From Bacteroidaceae bacterium (GTDB taxonomy: Bacteria; Bacteroidota; Bacteroidia; Bacteroidales; Bacteroidaceae): DNA of 64,000 nucleotides. Positions within the stretch are counted from its first letter, which is position 1; every line of letters starts with the position of its first letter. The position numbers and the translations under genes were made by a program. The notes under the pieces are model-generated. The model was not told the origin of the DNA and did not search any database. It worked only from the letters and a program-made list of their open reading frames with translations. Of the stretch, positions 54,133 through 62,380 are shown piece by piece. The DNA is taken from assembly GCA_017617575.1 (NCBI GenBank), contig JAFZVY010000073.1:37088-101087 (forward strand), read 5' to 3'.

Positions 54133-56046
54133 ATGGCTGAAACATTGACTTCAAAAGAAAGAGACTTGATGCGAAATCTGATTGATACATTTCGTTCATA
54201 CAAGCCTTTCAACGATTATAATGAGGAATACAAATGGGAATTGCTTGATGCTACAGAGGGCAAGGAATCTATTGATTTTATAAAGATTGTAAAAAACAAA
54301 CAAGTCAATCTTTACCATAAGTTTGCAATTCAAGCATTGAATAAGCTTATGAATTCAAATGCAAATGAATTGACAGAATGTGTCAATCATTTGTTAGACG
54401 AATCCAAGCCTCTTGATGAACGACTTGCTGATTTCAAATTAGGGATGCAAGAAGCTTGCAAAGAGTATGATTTCAACAACTTTGCCAATGATGAACGAAC
54501 TGCATCCGTATTCTTGACATGTAAATATCCTGAGAAATATACGTTCTACAAAGACGAAGTTTATAAAAGTATTTGGAAGCACTTTGGATTTGAGCATTAT
54601 AATGCAGGTAAGAAATATAGTCACTTTTTGTCAATCATCAACATGTTTTCAGCTGAATATGGCGAGGAGATACAGCAAATAATGCTTCCACAGATTGACA
54701 AATACAAAAACAAACCATTGAATCTCGCAGTACAGACTTTATTTTGGTGCATGAGAGACTATATGGGGAATGAAATAAAAGAAAACAATAAAGAAATGGC
54801 AGATAACAAATACCAAGAATATATAGATTTACTCAAAGAAAATCATAATCTTGTGCTTACAGGTGCTCCGGGCACAGGTAAGACATACATGGCGCATGCA
54901 ATTGCTAAAGAAATGGGGGCTGAGACTATGTTTGTACAGTTCCATCCTTCATACGACTATACTGATTTCGTAGAAGGATTACGTCCTGTTGACAATGGCA
55001 ATGGACAAATTGCATTTGAGCGTAAAGACGGTGTGTTCAAGGAGTTCTGTAAAAAGGCTATCAAGAACATCGAAGATAGTTCTAAAACACCACAAGAACT
55101 ATCGGATGAAATTACTTTTGAGAAAAAGTATAATGCTCTCATTGATAAAATTAATAATGGAGAAATAAATGAAATAAGTCTTAGAACACCAACAAGAAAA
55201 ATTGACATTGATAGTGTATCCAATTTCAACAATATAATTGTTAAAGCACAAGAGTCAAATTCTCAACGAACATATACTGTATCTTTTGAGCGAATTGCAA
55301 AATTGGCTAAACAATATCCAAATGCAAAAAAACTGAATGAAATCACAAATATAAATGCTGCTGTAAATGAAGCCATTCGTGGATGTAACGCATCTGCATA
55401 TTGGGCTGTACTTAATGAAATATACAAACAGAAAGAAAGTATAGGTAATTCAGAAACTCAAACTTCTATTGACAAGAAACCGTTTGTATGCATCATAGAC
55501 GAGATAAACCGAGGTGAAGCATCAAAGATATTCGGCGAGTTATTCTATGCTATTGACCCAGGATATAGAGGGAATACTGAACACCTGGTACAAACGCAAT
55601 ATCAGAACCTTGTACCCGAGGGAGACGTGTTCAAGAATGGTTTCTATGTCCCAGATAATGTTTATATACTTGCTACGATGAACGATATTGACCGTTCAGT
55701 AGAGAGTATGGACTTTGCAATGCGTCGTCGTTTCACTTGGAAAGAAGTAACACCTGCTGATACCGAAAATATGCTCGACGTACTTTCTTGTGCAAAAGAG
55801 GCAAAGGAATGTATGACACGCCTGAACAATAAAATTGCAGAAACAAAAGGTTTGGGTGCTGCATATATGATAGGTCCTTCATATTTCCAGAAACTCAAGA
55901 ATGGTGACTTCGACAAACTGTGGAATATGAACTTAAAGCCATTGTTGAAGGAATATCTCCGTGGATTCCGTGATGCTGACAATATACTTGAAGGACTTAA
56001 AAAAGAATACTTCGGAAAGAACGACGGAAATAATGAGGTCAATTGA
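54133..56046 (+). CDS. mcrB: McrB-type AAA+ GTPase of a type IV restriction system
   Basis: 637 residues. Residues 1-225 are a helical N-terminal domain that is not one of the usual McrB recognition modules I know; it should read the modified DNA. The motor (about 235-637) has Walker A 'GAPGTGKT' (244-251), 'FVQFHPSYDYTDFVEGLRP' after it, Walker B 'CIIDEINRGE' near 453-462, and the McrB signature 'MNDIDRS' near 516-522 with 'RRRF' as arginine finger. With McrC it should cut DNA carrying modified cytosines using GTP. Overlaps mcrC by 14 bp. Confidence 0.93.
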   Translation: MAETLTSKERDLMRNLIDTFRSYKPFNDYNEEYKWELLDATEGKESIDFIKIVKNKQVNLYHKFAIQALNKLMNSNANELTECVNHLLDESKPLDERLADFKLGMQEACKEYDFNNFANDERTASVFLTCKYPEKYTFYKDEVYKSIWKHFGFEHYNAGKKYSHFLSIINMFSAEYGEEIQQIMLPQIDKYKNKPLNLAVQTLFWCMRDYMGNEIKENNKEMADNKYQEYIDLLKENHNLVLTGAPGTGKTYMAHAIAKEMGAETMFVQFHPSYDYTDFVEGLRPVDNGNGQIAFERKDGVFKEFCKKAIKNIEDSSKTPQELSDEITFEKKYNALIDKINNGEINEISLRTPTRKIDIDSVSNFNNIIVKAQESNSQRTYTVSFERIAKLAKQYPNAKKLNEITNINAAVNEAIRGCNASAYWAVLNEIYKQKESIGNSETQTSIDKKPFVCIIDEINRGEASKIFGELFYAIDPGYRGNTEHLVQTQYQNLVPEGDVFKNGFYVPDNVYILATMNDIDRSVESMDFAMRRRFTWKEVTPADTENMLDVLSCAKEAKECMTRLNNKIAETKGLGAAYMIGPSYFQKLKNGDFDKLWNMNLKPLLKEYLRGFRDADNILEGLKKEYFGKNDGNNEVN

Positions 56047-57391
56047 ACTTACAGACAACAATATTGAGCAACAGAAAGCAGAGACATTTGACAGAAAGAA
56101 TGTGTCTGCCCTATTTCCTATTGCTTCAAAAAACATAGCGGAATTGTGTCGGGATAATGAGGGACTGCTCATTTTTCCGCACAGTATCGATACGTCTGAT
56201 GATAAGATTGGTGAATCATCCATCATAAACATTCAAAATACAGATGACCCGGAAAAGGTGCGCATTGTTACTGGCAACATCATGGGATTTATCGGAGTAG
56301 ATGGAGTTCAACTAAAGATAAAGTCCAGATTCGATACTGGACGTAACGATTATCTTCTTCATTATATGTTGCAAAGAGTGTTTTCGTTCAACCTGTTCGA
56401 CCTTAATCACAACAATGAGCAGGAAGATGTGTTTGACTTTTTGATGTTCATGTTCCCTTACTTTCTCAAGTCCGCAATGCGTCAAGGCATATACAGAGAG
56501 TATCAAAACTTCATACATAATGATTCTAATCTCAAAGGTACTATAGACGTAGGCAGACATATTGCCCGAAATATACCTTTCACAGGCAACATAGCATATT
56601 CAACACGTGAATACAGCTATGACAACAATATGACAGAACTCATACGCCATACCATTGAGTTTTTGAAAACAAAGAAGTATGGACAGACCGTTCTCAATGT
56701 TGACAGGGAAACGATGGAGAATGTCGCTACCATCATAGAACATACTTCACAATATGACAATGGAAAACGAGACAGCATCATAAGCAAGAATCTTCGTTCC
56801 AAGATTCATCCTTACTATACAGATTATCGTCCTTTACAGTCACTATGTATTCAGATACTCCGTATGGAGGAAATGAAGTATGGCGAAAGCAATGACGAGA
56901 TATATGGCATCCTCTTTGATGGTGCTTGGCTCTGGGAAGAATATGTAAACACCGTTCTGCTTGAATACAATTTAGGATTCAGGCATCCTGAGAACAAACA
57001 AGGAAAAGGCTGCATTTATTTGTTTGAAGACAAAACTGGCAAGCGTTATCCAGACTTCTATAAAGAAGGAGAAATCGTACTTGATGCTAAATACAAACGT
57101 CTTGGAAGTTATGTCAATGTATCAGAGGTAAACCGTGACGATATTCATCAAGCTATTGCATACATGACCGCTTTGCACGTAGGCAAAGGAGGTTTCATCG
57201 CACCATTGGAGCAGAAACAAACAAGTGTACCAACTTCAGTTCTAAAAATCAGTACCTCTACCCTCTCTATATATGGAATAGAGATAAGCAAAGAGGCATC
57301 TTCATTTGCAGATTTCTGTAAAAAGATGCACGAGAATGAAGCTACATTTATAAATTCATTATCAATACAACAAAAGGGTGTATCTATATGA
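56033..57391 (+). CDS. mcrC: McrC-type nuclease subunit of a type IV restriction system
   Basis: 452 residues from ATG 56033; the frame is open further upstream inside mcrB, but this start gives a 14-bp overlap and a sensible N-terminus. The C-terminal PD-(D/E)xK nuclease is visible: 'KRYPDFYKEGEIVLDAKYK' near 336-355, with a preceding Glu in the 'LFDGAWLWEEYV' region. The N-terminal part binds McrB rings. Nothing is missing, so the system looks intact. Its stop codon sits in the loop of a terminator hairpin. Confidence 0.92.
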   Translation: MRSIELTDNNIEQQKAETFDRKNVSALFPIASKNIAELCRDNEGLLIFPHSIDTSDDKIGESSIINIQNTDDPEKVRIVTGNIMGFIGVDGVQLKIKSRFDTGRNDYLLHYMLQRVFSFNLFDLNHNNEQEDVFDFLMFMFPYFLKSAMRQGIYREYQNFIHNDSNLKGTIDVGRHIARNIPFTGNIAYSTREYSYDNNMTELIRHTIEFLKTKKYGQTVLNVDRETMENVATIIEHTSQYDNGKRDSIISKNLRSKIHPYYTDYRPLQSLCIQILRMEEMKYGESNDEIYGILFDGAWLWEEYVNTVLLEYNLGFRHPENKQGKGCIYLFEDKTGKRYPDFYKEGEIVLDAKYKRLGSYVNVSEVNRDDIHQAIAYMTALHVGKGGFIAPLEQKQTSVPTSVLKISTSTLSIYGIEISKEASSFADFCKKMHENEATFINSLSIQQKGVSI

Positions 57392-57409
57392 TACACCCTT
57401 TGTTATTCT
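57373..57409 (+). terminator. terminator overlapping the mcrC stop codon
   Basis: AAAGGGTGTATC (57373-57384) pairs perfectly with 57390-57401; the TGA (57389-57391) lies in the loop and first stem base. T-rich TGTTATTCT follows. Confidence 0.8.
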
Positions 57410-57532
57410 ACCATAAATCAAACATACCAACACAAGTAGAAACTAATTTTTATGTTCATTTTTCTTAATCATAATACTAATATTTCCTAAGCATTTTTTT
57501 TGAATTCTAAGACATACATTTTGTTGTCAGCA

Positions 57533-57586
57533 GATATATATCTGAATCCAAAAGGATGTATATCCTACGCTCGGCAGATGTATATC
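57533..57586. repeat. three GATRTATATC sites at exactly 22 bp
   Basis: GATATATATC at 57533-57542, GATGTATATC at 57555-57564 and 57577-57586. Spacing is exactly 22 bp both times, and each site is a near-palindrome. Situated downstream of mcrBC and about 440 bp from the primase gene's end. Confidence 0.85.
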
Positions 57587-57602
57587 TAAATGAAAACAAA
57601 TG

Positions 57603-57902
57603 CGAACTGTACGGTTGGACAGAATAAAGCTGACGCAAGGAGTAAATCTTTACATATTTCTTTCATGCGCAAAGCGCCAATTGGAAAAACAGGCAAGAAA
57701 CAGAACAAAAACAAGAAAAAACCTAATGTTTTTTCTTCTGTTTCACTTATTAGTGCCTTGAGCGCATCAACTAAACATATAAAAACTGTTTTTTCTTGTT
57801 TTTGTTCTGTTTCTCTCTTTGTTTTTTTAATAGGCGCTTTGCGCACCACCTCAACTTAAGCCCTTTTGACTTTTACAAAAACGTTTCCAACCGTACAGTT
57901 CG
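57603..57902. repeat. 300-bp nested inverted repeat
   Basis: Three nested pairs of exact reverse complements: outer 17 bp (57603-57619 and 57886-57902), middle 13 bp (57666-57678 and 57833-57845), inner 27 bp (57696-57722 and 57788-57814). The region between middle and inner arms also matches imperfectly. Open frames on both strands mirror each other and are not genes. The rest of this 640-bp gap is AT-rich without a gene. Confidence 0.9.
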
Positions 57903-58031
57903 AACAAATGTCTCGCCATAAAACATAAATCATACAGCCCATACATTTGTTCCTTTTTTACGTTTCTTCATCACAACACACTCGACACCTTATCGTGAAA
58001 AATGTGGGCATAAGTTTTTTTTTGTGAAACA

Positions 58032-59072
58032 TCAACACTTCTTAATATAGGTGGCCATTTTCCTCACAATCCAGTCACCGATGTCACATTTGTTGCCCAT
58101 TGCCCGGAAGGAGGGAATCATGTCGGAGAAGATGAAGGTGGCAATGTCCTGCATACCATCGAGGATGGTGCGCCACTCTTCTTCTGCATCGGCATCGGGC
58201 ATGACGATGACCTTTCGTCCGCGCAGACATTCCATTCGCTGACGGGTAAGCATGTTCTTGTTGCCTGCTGCTACCCATACGTATTCGGGCCATGCACATG
58301 TACCGAGGATGGCATTCTTGGGACTCTCCACAAGGATGATGATGCTTGACGGATAGTAGGATATGAGATGCTCGCCAAAGAAACATTGTACGTCACAACA
58401 GGCAGATGCACTGCATTGGTGGGTCTCGATATACTTCTTGCCATACCACCACGCATTGCGGTCCTTGTGGAAGAAGCCGGCAGAATGTGGGTCTGTGTCA
58501 TAGTGCTGAATCTTGATGTTGTGTACATTGAGGGCGGAGTCAATGACGGGAAACATGGTGTCGTCAAGTCCAAGACAACCGATGCCGTACATCTCTGCCA
58601 CATAGCGTATCTTTTCCTTGTCAAAGAACGATGCAAGGCACTTGCAGAAGCTGTCCTGCATACTTACATGTTCTGCCACGTATTCGAGGGTGAATGCCCA
58701 GTCGTGCCGCATGGTTTGCACAGGTGACGGTTTCCTTGCGTGTAGCCTCGTGATGGCAGGCGTGCTTTTCCTTACCCTCACCGTATCGGATGTGTATTCC
58801 CTACCCACTCCGAATTCGGAATAGAGCCATTCGCATGCTTCGAGGAAAGTGATGTTTTTGTCTTCCTTTACGAAGTCAATGACGTTGAAGCCTCTGTTGC
58901 ATACATAGCACCTTGCATAGTGTTCCTTTACTACCATCGACGGGTGGTGGTCATCATGGAAGGGACATAGCATCACGTGATATGCACCTGACTTTTTGGT
59001 CTCATGTCCTAACTTTTCAACGACCTCGCACATTGCAAGGGAGTTGAGCTGATGGGTGTTGTAGTTCCTCAT
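58032..59072 (-). CDS. CHC2 zinc-finger/Toprim primase
   Basis: 346 residues counted from the ATG at 59072. The open frame extends to 59120 but those codons are the 42-bp dispersed repeat, and 59072 begins right at its edge. N-terminal zinc finger of DnaG type: Cys36, His39, Cys55, Cys58 ('LCPFHDDHHPSM...CYVC'). C-terminal Toprim: Glu in 'ILVESPKNAILG' and the Asp pair in 'VIMPDADA'. Synthesises RNA primers, as part of a phage/plasmid-type replication module with the D5-like helicase upstream on the same strand. Confidence 0.88.
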   Translation of the reverse strand: MRNYNTHQLNSLAMCEVVEKLGHETKKSGAYHVMLCPFHDDHHPSMVVKEHYARCYVCNRGFNVIDFVKEDKNITFLEACEWLYSEFGVGREYTSDTVRVRKSTPAITRLHARKPSPVQTMRHDWAFTLEYVAEHVSMQDSFCKCLASFFDKEKIRYVAEMYGIGCLGLDDTMFPVIDSALNVHNIKIQHYDTDPHSAGFFHKDRNAWWYGKKYIETHQCSASACCDVQCFFGEHLISYYPSSIIILVESPKNAILGTCAWPEYVWVAAGNKNMLTRQRMECLRGRKVIVMPDADAEEEWRTILDGMQDIATFIFSDMIPSFRAMGNKCDIGDWIVRKMATYIKKC

Positions 59073-59112
59073 TACTTCCCTGCGGTCAGTGAGACCGCTT
59101 CGCTTAGTTCCT
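59071..59112. repeat. GCGGTC dispersed repeat, 42-bp copy identical to 29158-29199
   Basis: Exact 42-bp match, same orientation. It fills the gap between the D5-like helicase and the primase and supplies the first bases of the primase start region. Confidence 0.9.
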
Positions 59113-59125
59113 AATTCCAAATTAT

Positions 59126-60571
59126 TTACTCATATTTTTCCACGAATACGTTATAATATACGTTGCCATGCATTAACCTTGACTGGCCTCCATACGATTC
59201 GAGCTGCTCCTTGAAGTTACGCTTGTTCATCTTGTTCATGATGCCTTCCTCATTGCAGAAAAGGCTGTAGCTGGAGTACAGGTCCTTTAGCTTGTTCTTC
59301 ACGCTGTCGTCAATCTTGCACCTCTCCGTCAGGAACATAAGGGCTGAGTTTGACCTCTTCTGGTATTCATACAGAGCCTGCGTACACAGTTCGCTTGACG
59401 TGAAGGACTTGTTGGCAATGAGACGTCCCAGCCCCTCCAGCACCCAGTTCATTATGCCTGGCAGCTCCTCACACAGCTTGCTGACAAGGTTGACATCCTG
59501 CTCATCCTTCGGGATGGTCACCCTGAACGGAAAGAGAAGCCAGCGCCTGTAGTAGCCGTAGGTACGTTCGGCAGGTGGCAGTACGTTGAACGAGGTGATG
59601 AGCTTGGCATAGTCACGTATGACATACGAACCGACGTACAGCTTGCGCACACTGACAGGCTCTCCGCTTATGATCTGTTTCAGCATTGCCGAGTCAATGT
59701 CCTTGCTGCTTTCCGGCGATATGTTCACGAGCTTCTCGTCCAACAGCACACGTTTCTCGTCATCTGTCGTGACGGCAGACAGGCTCACATGACTCACGTT
59801 CTCCTTGCCCATGACATTCTCTATGACATCCATCGTCACCGACTTGCCGTTGCAGCCTGTGCCGTAGAATACTGCCATCTTTTCAAGCTTCAGGTTCTTC
59901 GTGAAGCAATAGCCGACATACTCTGCCAGCAGCAGCTGCATCTCCTGCTCCGGCATCACACGATGGAGGAAGGCGAGCCACTTAGGGCACTCAGCCTTCT
60001 TGTCGTATGCGTATGGGAGGCAGTAGGTGAAGAAGTCCTCGGGACGGTGTTTCCTGAACATGACGTTCCTGTCGTTATATATCTCGAGCGTGCCGTTCAT
60101 GAGGTTAATCCATACCTCCCCCTTTGGTACGGAACGTGGATTGTACTGCGACCGTCTGAATGTCAGCTGCTCTATCAGCCTGTTCATGAAGGCGCAGTCA
60201 CCCACGTATGTCTCGTCGAGTCCGAGCCTGCGGCAACAGCCACGTATGAAGTCGATGAACTGCTGGTGGACTACCTGTTTCCAGTGGCTTCCCACGAAAA
60301 CGAATATGTCCTGACACGACTTCTGCTTCTGTACATAGTTGGGAACGGCAATGGCATCCACGAATGACTCGTCAAGGTACGTAGTAATCGCATCCATCAG
60401 GGCATGGGTATGGCGGTTTGCCGTCTTGCCCCCGCCGGTGATGTCATCGAGCACCTTCTTCTTGTTATCAATCCTGTCTGCCAGCGCGTTCAGGGTCACT
60501 GTGATGATATTGTCGAGCCTCTTGTCATCCGCCTTTTCCAGTCGCTCGATGTCTGTTGAAAAAGAAAACAT
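59126..60571 (-). CDS. D5/P4-like primase-helicase, helicase part
   Basis: 481 residues from the ATG at 60571; the frame extends to 60604 but the first codons come from a GC-rich repeat. Helicase superfamily III AAA+ core: Walker A 'FYGTGCNGKSVT' at about 237-244, Walker B area 'LDEKLVNISPES', sensor/arginine segments 'YAKLITSFNVLP', and 'RRWLLFPF' as in phage D5 and P4 alpha. The N-terminal half (about 60-200) is a D5_N-like domain. It unwinds DNA ahead of the separate primase gene; primase and helicase are split in this lineage. Confidence 0.9.
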   Translation of the reverse strand: MFSFSTDIERLEKADDKRLDNIITVTLNALADRIDNKKKVLDDITGGGKTANRHTHALMDAITTYLDESFVDAIAVPNYVQKQKSCQDIFVFVGSHWKQVVHQQFIDFIRGCCRRLGLDETYVGDCAFMNRLIEQLTFRRSQYNPRSVPKGEVWINLMNGTLEIYNDRNVMFRKHRPEDFFTYCLPYAYDKKAECPKWLAFLHRVMPEQEMQLLLAEYVGYCFTKNLKLEKMAVFYGTGCNGKSVTMDVIENVMGKENVSHVSLSAVTTDDEKRVLLDEKLVNISPESSKDIDSAMLKQIISGEPVSVRKLYVGSYVIRDYAKLITSFNVLPPAERTYGYYRRWLLFPFRVTIPKDEQDVNLVSKLCEELPGIMNWVLEGLGRLIANKSFTSSELCTQALYEYQKRSNSALMFLTERCKIDDSVKNKLKDLYSSYSLFCNEEGIMNKMNKRNFKEQLESYGGQSRLMHGNVYYNVFVEKYE

Positions 60572-60732
60572 AGTTTTAATTGATAATTGATTGCCCCCTC
60601 CCATCCCTTGCCCACCGGCGAGCAGAGCACTGCTCTCCCCTCATTTCGGGACAGAGAGACATTTAGTCTCTCTTCTGCGCCCTCATTCGCCCGTGGGGGA
60701 ATTTAAAAAGCTTATTGGCACAATTATTAGTA

Positions 60733-61047
60733 ATTCAAGTTTCGCAAGTTCAGCTGACGCTTTACTTGCAAGGAGTTAAAAAGGAGTTAAAGAGTAGTTA
60801 AAGTGGAGTAAAAAAGACGAATGTCCATCGCAAAGTGGTTTGGATAAACGAAAATTAAAAAAATTAAAGAAAATTTCTTATAATATTCTTCGTAAAAATG
60901 AGAACGAAAACAAGAGAAAATGAGGTGAAACAAATTTTCCTTAATTCTTTTAATTTTCGTTCTTCAAAAAAAACAGCGAACTATCAAACGTCTTTTTTAC
61001 TTCCTATATAACTCCATTTTAACTACAATTTAACTACAAGCTAAACT
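60733..61047. repeat. inverted array of TTAAC 11-mers, copy B, with the 45-bp repeat
   Basis: 60733-60777 is the exact reverse complement of 6870-6914. GTTAA units follow at 60775, 60786, 60797 and 60808 (11 bp), then a spacer that itself holds an inverted pair near 60847-60964, then TAAC units at 60998, 61010, 61021, 61032 and 61043 (12, 11, 11, 11). Fills most of a 494-bp gap; the GC-rich block at 60592-60703 is a separate repeat. Confidence 0.8.
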
Positions 61048-61065
61048 TGAATTAGTAATTACTAA

Positions 61066-61425
61066 TTACTCCAAGGTTTCAAACATCATTCTGATTCCTT
61101 CCTTGACTTCCTTGAGGACTGCTTTTTCCCCTATCGTCTTGAGTTTGTCGGGTGTGACGTTGAACACGAAGCTAAGCTTCTGGTTCTTGTTGTTGCGCGT
61201 AGCTCTGAATCCTGACAGACGTCCCTCATAGAGCTTAGTCACGTCGCTTGGTTCCGGGGTACGTGGAATATCGATGTTCACGCCATAATCCGTTGCACTC
61301 ACTGACAGCTTGCAGGAGATTGACTTGCCGAGTACTAATCGGCGGTCCGTGTCACTGATTGTTACCTGAGCAGACATAATCGTTACTGCTCCAGTTGTCT
61401 CATCCTTGATGAATCTTGCTTTCAT
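61066..61425 (-). CDS. small protein of the primase locus, unknown
   Basis: 119 residues, no signal or membrane segment. First 90 residues look beta-rich ('GKSISCKLSVSATDYGVNIDIPRTPEPSDVTKLYEGRLSGFRATRN'), last 30 helical ('GEKAVLKEVKEGIRMMFETLE'). I do not recognise the family. It lies between the D5-like helicase and the DUF4248 gene on the same strand. A TACCTTTG promoter element with repeated CCGTACC words upstream (61787-61835) suggests separate control. Confidence 0.6.
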   Translation of the reverse strand: MKARFIKDETTGAVTIMSAQVTISDTDRRLVLGKSISCKLSVSATDYGVNIDIPRTPEPSDVTKLYEGRLSGFRATRNNKNQKLSFVFNVTPDKLKTIGEKAVLKEVKEGIRMMFETLE

Positions 61426-61441
61426 AATTGTGTTGTGTTTA

Positions 61442-61488
61442 GCCCCCCATCCCCCGAAGGGGGCGTCCTTTCGGAACGAGGGGGAAGA
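61442..61488. repeat. GC-rich palindromic repeat
   Basis: CCCCCGAAGGGGGCGTCC... same type as 29669 and 33121; lies at the 3' side of a 429-bp gap that also holds two GCGGTC copies (61658-61702, 61731-61765). Confidence 0.6.
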
Positions 61489-61657
61489 TTAATGTTTGTG
61501 TTGTGGTTTGTTATGTCCGGGATGCAGGAGCTGGCCAGTCATCCGCACCCCTCTGGACTTGTCATTAAGTTTGTAAGTTTTTAAGTTCTTAAGTTTTTTA
61601 GTTCTCGCGGAGGAGAGTTTATCAGCGAATAGCTATTAATTCCTAATTACTCATTTC

Positions 61658-61765
61658 TAATTACTTTCCTACGGTCAGTGAGACCGCTTCGCTTAGTTCC
61701 TCATTGAATAAAATCTTAATTCTTAATTTCTTCCCTGCGGTCAGAGAGACCGCTTCGCTTAGTTC
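61658..61765. repeat. two GCGGTC dispersed-repeat copies in tandem
   Basis: 61658-61702 and 61731-61765, same orientation, about 30 bp apart. Each has the GGTC(A)...GACCGC hairpin core and is flanked by ATTCCTAATT/CTTAATTC words. Confidence 0.85.
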
Positions 61766-61786
61766 TTAATTTTCTTGATGACGTTG

Positions 61787-61835
61787 CAAAGGTACGAACT
61801 TCTCGCATCCGTACCTGGTACGGGTTGGGTACGGG
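61787..61835 (-). promoter_or_regulatory. promoter and candidate operator of the 119-residue gene
   Basis: Minus-strand TACCTTTG at 61787-61794. Immediately upstream, from about 61809 to 61835, are CCGTACC, its inverted GGTACGG, and a second GGTACGG 11 bp further, in place of a -33 box. This looks like a repressor or activator site. Confidence 0.5.
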
Positions 61836-61854
61836 TTGGAAAAAAAAATCGTCA

Positions 61855-62262
61855 TTACTTTAGCAATGCCTGTATCTCATCAATCATATTGAAAGTATTC
61901 TTCTGATACAATGCTTTGTTGTACGCACTTCGTAGAGTGTCAGCATTGACGTTCCAAAACTCGCCGAAATACTTCCATACCTTAAACACCCCAAGCCTTT
62001 TGCCAAGCTCCATGGCAAGCACAGCCTTCTTGCTCAACGAAAGGCCAATGGGACAGTAGTTCGCATCCACCCACCCTGCCCTCTGGAGCCTCGTCCACAG
62101 TTCCATGGCCTCGGGCGTGCTAAGGCAGTCGGGCAATGAAACCGGGACATCATGATTGCAATAATATAGTTTTCCTTCATCGGCTAACAGGCAATAAAAC
62201 GACAAATTGGCTAAGAGTTCAGCTGACGACTTGACTCTTAATAGCTTATCTTCGGTATCCAT
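61855..62262 (-). CDS. small protein of the primase locus, unknown
   Basis: 135 residues, cytoplasmic, mostly helical. Features: an N-terminal 'SAELLANLSFYCLLADEGKLYYCNHD', central 'AMELWTRLQRAGWVDANYCPIGLS', C-terminal 'WKYFGEFWNVNADTLRSAYNKALYQKN'. The last segment resembles a DNA-binding or replication-control helix bundle but I cannot assign a family. Same strand as the primase genes; a repeated GGTGATTTTT motif lies upstream. Confidence 0.6.
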   Translation of the reverse strand: MDTEDKLLRVKSSAELLANLSFYCLLADEGKLYYCNHDVPVSLPDCLSTPEAMELWTRLQRAGWVDANYCPIGLSLSKKAVLAMELGKRLGVFKVWKYFGEFWNVNADTLRSAYNKALYQKNTFNMIDEIQALLK

Positions 62263-62280
62263 TATTTTTCAGGTTAGGAG

Positions 62281-62380
62281 GGTGATTTTTGGGGTGTACA
62301 AAAGGTGATTTTTTGAATCAGGTGTATATAACTGACATTCAGTTTCTAATCACCGATTTTATCATAAGGGTGATTTTTTT
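62281..62380. repeat. GGTGATTTTT motif cluster
   Basis: GGTGATTTTT at 62281, 62304 and 62369 (23 and 65 bp apart); reverse complements AATCACC at 62348 and AAAAATCACC at 62531-62540. Between them is a run of T and an AT-rich stretch. Located between the 135-residue gene and the DUF4248 gene; probably a binding site cluster for this locus. Confidence 0.6.

Noticed and set aside
57586-57859. Open frames of 87-89 codons on both strands in the gap after mcrC
   Set aside because: They are mirror images caused by the nested inverted repeat (57603-57902), not genes.
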